Shown in pieces: positions 20,173 through 30,928 of a stretch of 64,000 nucleotides of DNA. Origin of the DNA: Volvox africanus (lineage: Eukaryota > Chlorophyta > Chlorophyceae > Chlamydomonadales > Volvocaceae); the NCBI GenBank assembly GCA_030268105.1, contig BSDZ01000011.1, forward strand, positions 3,745,001 through 3,809,000, given 5' to 3'. Position 1 is the stretch's first letter. The number at the start of each line of letters is the position of its first letter. The notes beneath the pieces were generated by a model. That model saw only the letters and a program-made list of their open reading frames with translations. It made no database searches and was not told where the DNA came from. A program made the position numbers and the translations under genes.

Positions 20173-22392
20173 CTGCAGGCTGCATTTTCGCTGTAACTTT
20201 TTCACGAAGGATGGGGTGCCCCATAGGTCTGGCGCCGAGAAATTTTAGACAGATATTATTCACCGCCTTATTGTCTCGAAAGGTATGCTGCACAGTTTTA
20301 AAACTGGAATGAAACATGGACATATCTGTAGAGCCGTACTAATAAATTCGTTACGACTCCGGGAACCGCAGCGGGAGGCGTCACTCGTCATAGGTCTGCG
20401 ACTCATAGCATAGGTTCTCACCTGGGAAGCCAGGTAACAGTCGACTATCCCTGCTATTTACATTATACTGAGATTGATTTTATAGAAAGGTCACATAATG
20501 GCATTTAAAATTTGAAAGCGGTCGTTACCAGCAACTGTTGACAATGTGCTGATCGTAAATTCAAAATTACCAGAAGTAATCAAAGTTAAATCTTGAAATT
20601 AAGCATTTCTGTCTTTAAAGCAGGACGGAGCTGGTGTCGCCGTGTCACCGCAGAGTATTTAACCTTGCTGGGGCACGCATTCTGCGCGCTGACAACACGT
20701 GCAAAATTCTCTTTAAGTAACTGTTAGAATGCCAGTTCATAAATGGAAATAGGTATCTATGGCGCGAAACGATTTTTTTGCTGTTGTTCCGATAACATAT
20801 TTCTCGGCCTTCCTTTACGTACGTTCACATGAAACAACTAACCAAGACATTTACTTTTAAGAAGATTGCATGATAGTCGGCTGCTAGGGTTAGGGCAGTT
20901 TTCCTGAGGGTGCACGGTAATTGGGGGGGTGCGCCGGGTCTAAACGTGTTAGCGGTTAAGTAACGATTAAGTTACGTGAACAACTCTCCACTGCACAATT
21001 GTTGGTGCTTAATTTATAGAGCATTTTCAGGTAAGAGCTTTGGTCCATTCACGTAGTTCTTATAGGACACGCTCACGGAAAAGCCCGAAAGTTACACCCC
21101 CCAAAGGACCTTTCAAGTTTGTATGGCGGGCCCTGGAATGCAAGTGTTAAGTCTGGGGTCCTATGCATGCTCATGCACCGCGGCCGATAGAGCTGTGTGC
21201 AAACCCTAAGTTGAAGGGAGGACACCCTGATCAAAGCTAAAGTAGAGCTACTAGACGGTGCTTCTGGATGCGTTCTGGCATGTCTCTTTTCTGCTTGTAC
21301 AAGCACTTTTTGGTGGCTTACGGCTCTTTATAACACATGCACTTTTTGAGGACATACATAAATGTGAGGTGTGGCCAGGCTGTAGGGCATATCCAGGGAA
21401 GGTTCCCTCCTGGGCTCCCTAATGCCTTCCCAACGCTGGGCCACCATTCCTCCATGAGGTGATCACGTGACGTGGACGTAAGACTCTTTGAGCGCGCGCA
21501 CCAAGACGACATCATGATGGCCACACAGTAAGCAGAGCCGCCATTAAAGCGGCCGCCTGTCAAGAGTTGGTCTAGACGACACCCCTAGACGCCGTCTTCG
21601 TCTCTCTAACGGATACCAAAATGCAAGCATGTAATAAGTTACTGTGTTGGGGTCATTGCACCCAATACCCTCGCTCACCAAAGTACGTGGTGTATTCCCC
21701 TGCGCGATACACATCCATCCGGTGTCCCTCCCTACACCGCTTGTCCCTAGCCAACCAGACCCCAGGAATAATATGAATATAACCCACATCTTGCGAAGAT
21801 CCCAGCTCCCCGTGCTCTGATGTCCCCACAAACGCTGACTTTGCAGCATTGAAACCAGGAAAAGCGAGTGAGCAGCAGCCCAGTGGCTACGGAACAAATA
21901 TTTTCACTAGTCGTGCTATCACTCCGCTTCCGCTTCTGCTATGGTGGCCATATATGGGAATCCACCTCAGCACGCATCCTGGTCAGGATGCCCCAGCGCG
22001 GGCGCCACGTCAGATACCCCCTCCACGGACACCCTCCTCCCGTCATCGTTGCGTATGCACTCTCGAGGGTTACCCAGTACCCGTAATTTAACACTCATCC
22101 CCCACAGCATCAAAGTCATCCCCTCTTCATCATCGCAACTAGTGGGGGGATGGAGGAGCGCCATCGGAGGTGGTCCGTGCGTGCCTACCGGTCTGCACGT
22201 CAAGATTGCATCGGAATTTCAGTTCCATAACATGCAGAAGCTATGCGACGGCAAGCCTTATGCGTGTCGAGCTGTGTGTCTCGAAGTTATTTCATGCAAG
22301 CGTCCCTCGGATGAACGGCCAGTCAAGTCCAGCTGCAGCAGGGCGCAGTGCTGCTGTGCTGCAGTGCTGCTGTGCAACTGTTATTTTTGTAG
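20173..22392. other. Gene-poor, partly AT-rich tract
   Basis: This holds the upstream region of the minus-strand gene ending at 20172, an AT-rich stretch at about 20440-21060 without open frames, and the upstream part of a possible plus-strand gene whose last exon may be 22393-22532. Exon-like pieces (21849-21910 and about 22200-22290, reading HVKIASEFQFHNMQKLCDGK) could not be joined with confidence. Confidence 0.35.
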
Positions 22393-22532
22393 GCAGTAAG
22401 GTAACGGAATCAAGTCTGCAGCGGCTTCGCGCCACGCAGGAATATGTTCATCCGGAACTCGCAGCTCCGGTCCCCGGTCCCACGCATGCCGTATCGCCAG
22501 CATTGCAGTTCAGCGCCGCGCAGCGACAGTAA
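22393..22532 (+). CDS. Candidate last exon of an unrecognised gene
   Basis: After a pyrimidine-rich acceptor (ttatttttgtag) the frame reads SKVTESSLQRLRATQEYVHP and continues to TAA at 22530-22532. A TGTAA motif about 120 bases downstream fits a 3' end. The exon enters in phase 1, and no upstream exon was resolved. Identity is unknown and the call is tentative. Confidence 0.3.
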
Positions 22533-22652
22533 CTGCGAAAGGATCACGTACACCACGACGACAAGTTCACTGTCCCCGTGATCATCATCACTTACGTCAC
22601 AGCACCCTCCTTTACGCCCAACCGCATTTCACAACTGCTTATCTTCGTCGTT

Positions 22653-22657
22653 TGTAA
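22653..22657 (+). terminator. Candidate polyadenylation signal TGTAA
   Basis: TGTAA lies about 120 bases after the TAA at 22532. It supports a plus-strand gene ending here, convergent with the kinase-like gene that ends at 23513. Confidence 0.35.
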
Positions 22658-23512
22658 AACTACCGAGTGATGCTGCCGCTGCTGCTGCACAGCGTTGCGT
22701 CCGACAAGAGTGTGATGTGTATAACACATACGCACACACGTAAACCCCACACGGGTTGGCCACCAGCTAGAAGGCTGAGAAACGCTTAGCTGCTGCAGTT
22801 CGACACTTCACATCATTTAAAAATGCACAACATGTAAGCTGACCACCATACATTGATAACTCCGAATCGTGTTTCGAATCGAATCCATAGCACTATCCCC
22901 TTCCCATTGGCCCTGCCCAGTCAGTCTGCAGAGGCTGACGCGACCCACCACCCGCCACTGAAGCGATTTGAGAAGCCACGCACCGGAACCAGAGCTCTTA
23001 AGCCCTTCCAGAGTCGTGACACACACCTAATCGCGCACAAATCCGCACCCTTCCCCACCCTTCCCCCTATGCATATGGAAGGGAGTGAACAGACAGCAGC
23101 TGGACAAGCCCAACGTTTGGGCACTCCCCCTGTTGAGGACGTGCAACCTGCAAGCTAACAAAGTGAAGATGTGCCCGCCAAGTTTAGGCAGCCTGCTGGC
23201 CTGCCCGTCTGCTCATCCATGCTAGCGCCTCGACAAACTTCGCCCTCACTCACACGCGGCAGTCGGTCTGAGCCCCAGGTGTGAAACCAGAGACTGTACA
23301 CGGCTTCACCGCGGAAGAAGCCAGCCCGCACAGGTGCTGCGGCAGTTGCGTCCGATCGCATGAAATCGCTAGGCTGCATCAGATTGCGTCAGGGGACAGC
23401 CGATGAGACTCCGCACCGCACCACCCTAAGCAAAGCAGCACCATGCCGCTAGCAGCGTACTGGCCATGGACACGGGCATATGGCTGCACATTTACCTAAA
23501 GAAACACACCGG
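22658..23512. other. Intergenic / 3' UTR of the minus-strand kinase-like gene
   Basis: No supported coding exon. The minus strand from 23512 downwards should carry the 3' UTR of the kinase-like gene, but I did not find a TGTAA on that strand before 22658, so its polyadenylation site is unassigned. Confidence 0.4.
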
Positions 23513-26500
23513 TCACCAGTTGGGTTGGAAGGAAGTTCCGCCCTCGTACGTGCCCGTATCCAGGCCAGGCGTGCCGTGCCAGGGGCCGCCGTGCCAAGCA
23601 TTTCCGTACGGAATCTCCACCATTTGCTGCAGTTGGGAGATGCGACAGGGTGGGAGCGAAACGCCCAAGGGAAGGGCAAAGACTCGTGCAGGACTCAAGA
23701 GGGAGGAAAAGAAGAAAACTAACGCGAGGAGCGGAAACCAACCGGATTGGGGTGGTTTGGGGGTGCGGAAGGAAAGAGAGAAAGATGCAACACGCGAGGC
23801 GGCCCGGGGAGGGTGCTTGTGTCATATGCGCAAATTGGGAATGATGTAACGTAATGCGCCACGCGGCCGGATCAGCGGGATGGCTACGTGGCCGAATACA
23901 TGTCTGTCTGTCTGTCTGTCTCTCGGGCAGGGGCGAGGGCCATAGGGGCATAGGGTGAGGGGAGAGCAGCGGCAGGGCCGTAGCCCCCCGACCGAGCTTG
24001 TCCCTACCTTGAAGCCCGGCGTGTCGCATTCGTAGTTGTGCACGGACGAGTTCCAGTGCATCGCGCAGCATTTAGGGGCAATCTTGTAGCGGTGCATGGG
24101 CTGGTTGGTGGGCTGGCCGTACAGCAATGTCCACTCGTAGCCGTTATTTATCAGGTCTACAGGGGAGCGTGCAGAAACACACACAAATACAGACATACGT
24201 ATACACATGCGTCCAGTTCAGTCACCATCCCAAAGTGAATAAGAAGCTTCCTTGCTGCTGCTGCTGCTGCTGCTGCTGCGTCTTGACTGGTACCCGCGCC
24301 TTCATTCGTTGGATTCCAATCACCAAAAGAAAACCCATTACTCGACCAGCCCTCGTGAGGCCCTTGTCGCCTCCTCCTGGATCCCCCCCCTCTTATCACT
24401 TTCATGGGTGTACGACTACCTTGGTTTCATTGTTTTGATATCGTTCATCCCCTCGCCCCCACTACACCTTTGGGGCATAAGCTGGTACTCGTTCATTGCT
24501 CACATGAACTCCACCACCACTACCCTGTTCCTCTGTCCTCACAAACCACCGTTAACCCTCTCACTTCCCACCGAGGTGCAAAGCCCCACTTCCGCCCAGT
24601 AGCCCACAGCTACCCCGCCTAGCCGCTGCACCGACACGCACCTCTAGATCTGTTGCGTACGGCGTCCGCCATCCGAAGGACCGGATAGCCGTACTGCTCT
24701 TGGATCACCTCCGCGCTCAGACTGCTGATGTGCGTTAGGCACTCATTGAGTTCGGTTGTAAAGTTCTTGCCGATGGAACCGCCCTGAGGTTGGGTTTGAC
24801 AGCAAAAACAGGGACAAAGCAAGGACAGCGAAAATCCAACACAGCGATAAGTCATCGTGAATTGAATAACGGAAAGGTGTCATGGATGAAGATTTCAGGC
24901 ATATCCAGGCTGCAAGTCATGCTGGCGACAGGCAGGCAGGCGGGATGGCTTAGGCATGGGGGCATTCCACGTGGCAAGTCTTCTCCTCCTCTCTCTTCCC
25001 CCTCCTCTTATCTCTCTCCCTCTCCCTCTCCCTCGACGGTTTCGATTGAGTTTTCTTTACTTTTCTTCGCGGCCTTGGCGGCAACCTAGTTTACGTTTCT
25101 TGGGTCTTCGCGTCGGCAGCAGCCTTGGACGCGGACGACAGTCAGTCATCCTTCACGGTTAGTCCTGGCTTCGTCAGCGATTAGTACCAGCGTTTCGATG
25201 TTCGTCTCCCTCCCTCTCTCCTCTCCCTCTCTCTGCCCTTCTCTCTCTCCCCTTCTCTCTCTTCCCCCCCCCTCTTTCTCTCTCCCCCTCCCTCTCCTTC
25301 TCTCTCTCCGTCTCTCCTCCTCCCTCTCTTTCCCAATTCCCCTCTCTCCCTCTTCGTATCTGATTTGGTTTCGCCGGATGCCCTCACCGGTACATGGCAC
25401 CGGTAGTCCAGTAACAGCATCGGCGACAGGAACTTGACCGGAGCGCGTGGTGGATTCGCATGCGGGTACTTGAGCACGTAGAAGAAGCCCTGGTGGTGTT
25501 GCGTGGGTGAGGCGGAAGAGGAGTGGCGATAGGAGTGACAGAAGGAGTGTGACCAAAGGAGGGACGGAGGAACATGAATACAGGAATAGAGGGCTCTATG
25601 CGCACACCTCAGGTCCTCTTCCTTCCCTCACCAGATGGTTGATCATGAACTTCTGCGTGGTGGGAACCAGCAGCGAGTCAATGCCGCACTTACGCCAGGC
25701 GGTCGCATACACCTGCGGCCGGCAGGCGGAGGGGGTCAGATACATAAACTCGCGAACGTGTGTTCACGGGATTCCCGGAACAGTATTGCCGGCCTGTGAG
25801 GACTCGCAGCAGTGCTTGGAAACCACATACGCACCTGGTCGTTGTCGATGAGCCAGAACTTGCCGGTCTCCGTGAGGAAGATGTTTTGCTGGTGGCGATC
25901 GCACTGCGAGAACAGCAGGTCGAAGATGGCGCCCTGCACCAGCTCGTGATGGTTGATGCGGGTGGAGAATAGGCTCAACATCAGGTCTGGCCTCAGCGGC
26001 GGCTTACCAGCCTCCTGCGCTCACATCGCAACGGAGAGGGCCCGTCATCAATTCGAGCGCGATGTGACGTGAGATAGCTACACGAGAAAAGACCGGGATG
26101 AAGCGCAGGTAGGCCGCAGGGTCGAGGGGTCTTGAGAGAGTGGGCCGGGGTAAGACGGGCAGGATGAGCATGACTGCATGAGACTACGAGGATAAGGACG
26201 CCCTGGCGGTATTCAGCGAGCATTATTTGTCCGTGTCCCTGTCCCAGTCCCTGTCCCTGTCCCAGTCCCAGTCCCAGTCCCAGTCCCAGTCCCAGTCCCA
26301 GTCCCTGTCCCAAACCAAACTGGATCGAGGCCCATTGTCTTTAGTGGATGAACATCGAACCATGATTTGGATCATGAATCTGAATCTGAAGCCATCTCTG
26401 GTCGGTCTACGTGAACAACTAATGATGAATGGGCAAATGAGCATGACAAGGAGCTTTCGGCTCTGAGCCAGCGTCCAGAACCGGCCGCAAGCCCGCCCTT

Positions 26501-29500
26501 TGGCGCATGCGGTGAGCCAATCCGAGAGTGAGGATCCCAGGAAGCAATTGGGCTTCTGCATCACTGTCCTTTGATGCCGCTTTTTCAGGTTAGCCGAGCA
26601 GTGCTGTATGCGAAAGGACTTGACTGCTTTCCAGCCTGGCGGCCCCTGGGGTCCACCCCGCCCAGCAGAAGAAACAGCCGCGCCGCCCACCGCCCTCTAC
26701 AGGGCATAGAAAAGCACTCCACACCGTCAGGTTCTCACCTGGATATTCTGCACCGACACGCCATCGGCAATGTCAGCCCACAGCCCTAGCCACTTGATGT
26801 GGAAGCCAGAGCCCGGCATGACTCCGTTCAGCGGCTCCACCCACACCTTGGGCACAATCTCGTTCAAGCCGCATTCGGCTGTCAGCTGTGAAGGGCAGAA
26901 AAATAATATTTGGACCTGTCGGATCACTGAAATGGAAAGAGTGAGCACCACCACCACCATAACCATAACCATCACGATCACCACCGGGAATGCCACCCAC
27001 CAAAAACTTAAGACGTAACTAGGTGAAACGAAAAAGGTTAAGGTAGGAAGTCCGATGGCGTGGTGGGAAGTTCCAAACGCCACTAAGTCGCTTTGCTGCA
27101 GCCACTCGCTCGTTTACCCCCTACCCGCATCTCCATGTGCAAAATGACCCAATGATGGTGTGCAAGTCACCAGCCTGAAACCGTGACTGCTCATACGCCG
27201 TGCTGTCCCTTCCTACTCCCTATTCGTCGTCCCTGCCAGCTGCGGCGCGTTAGACGCAAGTGTGTCAGGTAGCATGTCCCGCGCTGTCGGGTGATATGAT
27301 GCATGCAGCGCGATCACGCACTCTATCGGCGTCAGCCTCAGCGTCAGGATCCTGCCGTACCTTCTGCTGCGCCAACAGCAGCTTAACCTGCGCAAAGACC
27401 TTCCTGGGGTCACACATGCCCAGGCCGCGTTGCTTGGGCTTGAGCACCGGCACGCACCACACCTTCACCACCGCCCAGCCGGACTCGGTGCGATCCGTGC
27501 GCACACGGAAGAGCCAGGAGGGGCTGCCGCCGGGCTCATGCGCGTAGTAGGACCCGTGGAGGATAGAACCAGAGGCCATCATTTCCTGCGCGCGACGGGC
27601 ACCAAGCACCAAGCACCATGAACCAGACAGGGGGTTTTGACGTTTGACGGGTTCGTCGCACACACACTACATTGCCGCCATCAGAGGGGACACGTCTCCC
27701 AAAGGGCCCCGGATTTACGCACATATATACAGCCAGCCAACCAAAGTGCGTGTGTGTGTCTATGTGTTTGTGTGTGTTTGTGTGCGTGTCTCTTTTTTCG
27801 CGTGTCTCCGTGAGTGTGTTTGCGGAGCCCCCGAACGGGAGCCCCCGAACAACTTACACGACACAAAGCCCCACGGCATGCGGGAGGGGCTTCACTCGTG
27901 CGTCCCCCATCGCGAGCAAGTCTGAGCCCCAGAAGCCGCCACAATCAGAAGTGCCACCCCTCGTACCCAGTAACTGACTTGATGGATACCAGTGATTCGG
28001 ATACCCCGCTGCGCAGCGATGGCACCGCACCGTCCGTTGCCCCATTGGTCACAGCCCATGCTAGTAAGCAGGACTCACCAGGGTGTGGTCACAGCCGCGG
28101 CAGACGGTGCAATTCGGCAGGTGCTGCTTGGACTGAAAGATACGTCGGCCTGGCGCAATGTCCGTGATGTTGTAGATGCGGCCGCCGATGTGGTAATCGG
28201 GCCCAGAGTCCGTCGTATCCAGCGCTTGGTAGGGCTTCGAATCTTCAGCCAGCCGGCGCCCGCGCCGGCCCAGATCGCCAGCACCGTCCCTCGCCCCCTC
28301 CGCTTCGCTGACTCCATCACCCAGCTCCGCAGCAGCTCCAAGAGAGCCGCTGCCGCCGCCCTCCTCCCTTCGGCGGTTTGCCTCCTGCAGCTTGCGGCTC
28401 AGGACACCTCGTCCAACGCTAGGGTCACGGCTCGCGCCGCCGCTACTGCTACTGCTACTGCTGCTGCCACACGAGTCGCACCCCGCGCCAGGTTCGTGGC
28501 TCCGGGGAAAGGGTCCCTCCACGGGTTTGAGACCGTAGATAAGGCCCTCCGCCTCGCCTGGGTTCTCCAGATAGGCTGGACCGCTACGCTCCGCGTACTG
28601 AAGCCGACGGCGCCGACTACCTGTGACGGGCTTTTGCTGTTGTTGTTGATTTGGCCCCAGCTTTAAGGCTGAGTTCGGAATGCACACTTTGCAGAAGTAG
28701 CATTCGTCAACATGGGGGAGTTTCTGCACCAGCGGAGGGAACGAAAGAGTGAGAGAGAGAAGGCCAAGAGAGGTAATGAGAGAGAGAGGTAATGAGACAG
28801 AGGTAATGAGAGAGAGAGGTAATGAGTGAGAGAGGTGGGGAGGGTTCCAACCAGAACGTGCATCCAAACCCGGGAAGGAAGGGGATGTCGAGAGGGACTG
28901 CGAGAAGTCTACAATGAGACGCCAGCTGTGGCGGGCGGCGGAGGGACCGGTCAGCCAGCGAAAGGGCAGGACGCGGTCAACGCTTTCGACAAACCAACAT
29001 CAGATGTTTTCAACCGTAGCGAAACGACCTTCAACGACCTTCCCTCCGGTCCCCGCTGCCAACGAAGAAGGGTTACGGGTTAGCGGCTGGAGGGCTGCAG
29101 GCTGAAGGGCTGTTCGCTCATGATAGCTAATATGTCGAAGTTAGCAGTTGAGGGAAGCAGTTGATGAGGTACCGACGGGATTTTGAGCTGCTGTGCAGCG
29201 CGCACCCACCATCAGCCTGTCGATATCCGCCTGCGTCTTGGGCAGGTCGAAGTCCGACCAGTCCACCACGTTGCTGTGCACGTCCGTGGCTATCTGAGAG
29301 ATCTCGGTTGAGATGAGCTTCGAGATCTCGTACTCATGCCAAGGACGGCGACTTGAAGATGTTTGTTGCTTGCTATCTGGCTGTTGCTGTTGTTGGGGTT
29401 GTTGGGATTGCTGCTGCTGTGGCGGTGGCGGCGAGGGAGGTGGAGGAGCTGGCGGGCGAGGAGAGGGGGGTGGCGGCGCCGGCGGCGGTGGGGAAGGGGG

Positions 29501-30740
29501 AGGCGGCGAAGGGGATGAAGACGATACAGGCGCCGGCGGAGGCGGGGATGGCACTGATGAGGTGGCCAGGGGGGGAGGTGGTGATGGTGGTGGTGGAGAC
29601 GGCGGTGGTGGTGAGGGCGGCGGTGGCGACGGCGGTGGTGGTGAGGGCGGCGGTGGCGACGGCGGTGGTGGTGAGGGCGGCGGTGGTGAGGGTGATGTCA
29701 ACGGTGGTGGTGGCGACGGTGGCGGTGGCAATGGTGACGGTGGTGGTGGCGACGGTGGGGTTGGCGACGGCGGGGGTGGAGATGGCGATGCCTGGGCTAC
29801 CGCCCCCCTTCCGACCTGCTGTTGCTGCCCCTGTGCCGGGACTCCAGGCGATGGCGGCGGTGGTTGTGAGCTGCCTTCATTGATGCTTTCGTCCTTTGGC
29901 TCATCATCCTCCCGGAGCTGTGCCTGCGTTCAGGCGGTAAATGGAACGCGCTTTGGTCAGAAAGGGGAAAGAGCAGCACATCTACCGAATAGAGGAACAG
30001 CATCACCGTCTAGTGTCCTCACCCGCGTCCGCGGCTGCGCTTCCTTGGTGAGGCCTGCAAGTCCCAGCCTTATCTTGCACAGGTTTAAGTGGCTGAACGG
30101 GTTGGCTGCGTAAATTAGGACCCAGTTAGTAAGAGGTCTTCGCCTGTTGCACGCCCGGTGCAGTGCCAACGTACCTGAAAAGCCCATCGCTTCCGATCTT
30201 TTGCTATCTAACATAGATTTACATTCCTCTGCGTTGCTATGCATAACCAGCACCTGTATATATCCAAGTGCAAAGATTAATTAAACAAGGTTAAGGGAGG
30301 AAGCGCTGCACATCCGATCGAGTTTATTCCCAGCGTACCGTGGGCAATATTGCAAATACCAGCGCCAAGAAGAGGAAAATGGCGTATCGTCTGACTGGGC
30401 TTCCGCCATGCTGCTGGGTCTGGGCGAGGAGCCCACTGCGAAGCGATACAGGTCTCATATTGCGTGCATATTACAATGACGATGATGTGCTGACGGAAGC
30501 CCTTACGGGCGGTGATTGAGGACGGACTGTCGAAAACGATCGGCAACGACTTACGGCCTTTGAAACGGCCGAGTACCTAGCGAGTAGGTATTGGCTTAGG
30601 CTTCCCAATCGAGCAGAGATAACAACTTGATTACAGTTTTCCACCTGCACCTGCCTTTTCCATCTGTTATTTGGACGAGCACGCCGTGCAGAGCTACCGA
30701 ACGTTGTTACAAATGCGTTCGTATATGCTGCCCAGCTCAT
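23513..30740 (-). CDS. Atypical kinase-domain protein (PI3K/PI4K/FAM20-like) with hydroxyproline-type spacer
   Basis: Thirteen minus-strand exons join in phase: 30740-30555 (tentative first), 30253-30175, 30105-30023, 29923-29210, 28723-28079, 27585-27361, 26885-26739, 26014-25835, 25712-25632, 25489-25388, 24783-24642, 24156-24008 and 23626-23513, giving about 948 aa. A (SPPPP)n spacer of about 100 residues precedes Cys pairs (ECYFCKVC; CTVCRGC), with a Glu/Arg/Gly linker between them. The C-terminal third resembles an atypical kinase. GWAVVKVW offers a beta-3 lysine, ECGLNEIVP an alpha-C glutamate, CDRHQQNIFL matches the catalytic DRHxxN loop and FWLIDNDQ supplies the metal-binding Asp. DRHxxN is typical of PI3/PI4 kinases and related secretory kinases such as FAM20. 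The Pro spacer and Cys pairs suggest a secretory-pathway or surface location; no clear signal peptide is seen in the tentative first exon. It is head-to-head with the EF-hand gene at 30929. Substrate is unknown. Confidence 0.78.
24257..24283. repeat. (GCT)n trinucleotide repeat in an intron
   Basis: About eight to nine consecutive GCT/CTG triplets in the intron between exons 24783-24642 and 24156-24008 of the kinase-like gene. Confidence 0.7.
25200..25370. repeat. CT-rich simple-sequence tract in an intron
   Basis: An almost pure plus-strand pyrimidine tract (CTCTCC variants) lies in the intron between exons 25489-25388 and 24783-24642. It may form non-B DNA. The Arg/Glu/Gly frame read from it is an artefact. 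Confidence 0.7.
26230..26311. repeat. (CAGTCC/CTGTCC)n hexamer array in an intron
   Basis: About thirteen hexamers alternate between CAGTCC and CTGTCC within the intron between exons 26885-26739 and 26014-25835 of the kinase-like gene. The open Trp-Asp and Ser-Gln frames are products of the repeat. Confidence 0.75.
29563..29790. repeat. Coding minisatellite for the (SPPPP)n spacer
   Basis: GGTGGTGGTGAGGGCGGC-type repeats on the plus strand encode, on the minus strand, the Ser-Pro4 spacer of the kinase-like protein. Such SP motifs are known sites of proline hydroxylation and arabinosylation in volvocine wall and matrix proteins. Confidence 0.75.
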
Positions 30741-30928
30741 TCAGACGTGTTGAGCTTTGTAGTTTGTATCTGATATTGAACTAATTTGTATGATATTACA
30801 AGCTTTGGGGATTTGCTTCTGTTCGAAGTGCTGGCGGAGAAACAAGGTCCCCTTTAGGTGGCAGTGCACGTTTCCGTATAGGACTGAAATATAACATAGG
30901 TCGACTCTAACATATAGTACTCGCAAAA
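30741..30928. promoter_or_regulatory. Short head-to-head promoter region
   Basis: Only 188 bases separate the tentative ATG of the minus-strand kinase-like gene (30740) from the ATG of the plus-strand EF-hand gene (30929). The stretch is AT-richer than the flanking exons. It would act as a shared bidirectional promoter if both starts are right. Confidence 0.4.

Noticed and set aside
29313..30113. Long plus-strand Gly/Asp-rich frame (266 codons)
   Set aside because: It is the complement of the (SPPPP)n exon of the minus-strand kinase-like gene, which has matching splice sites and phase on both sides.
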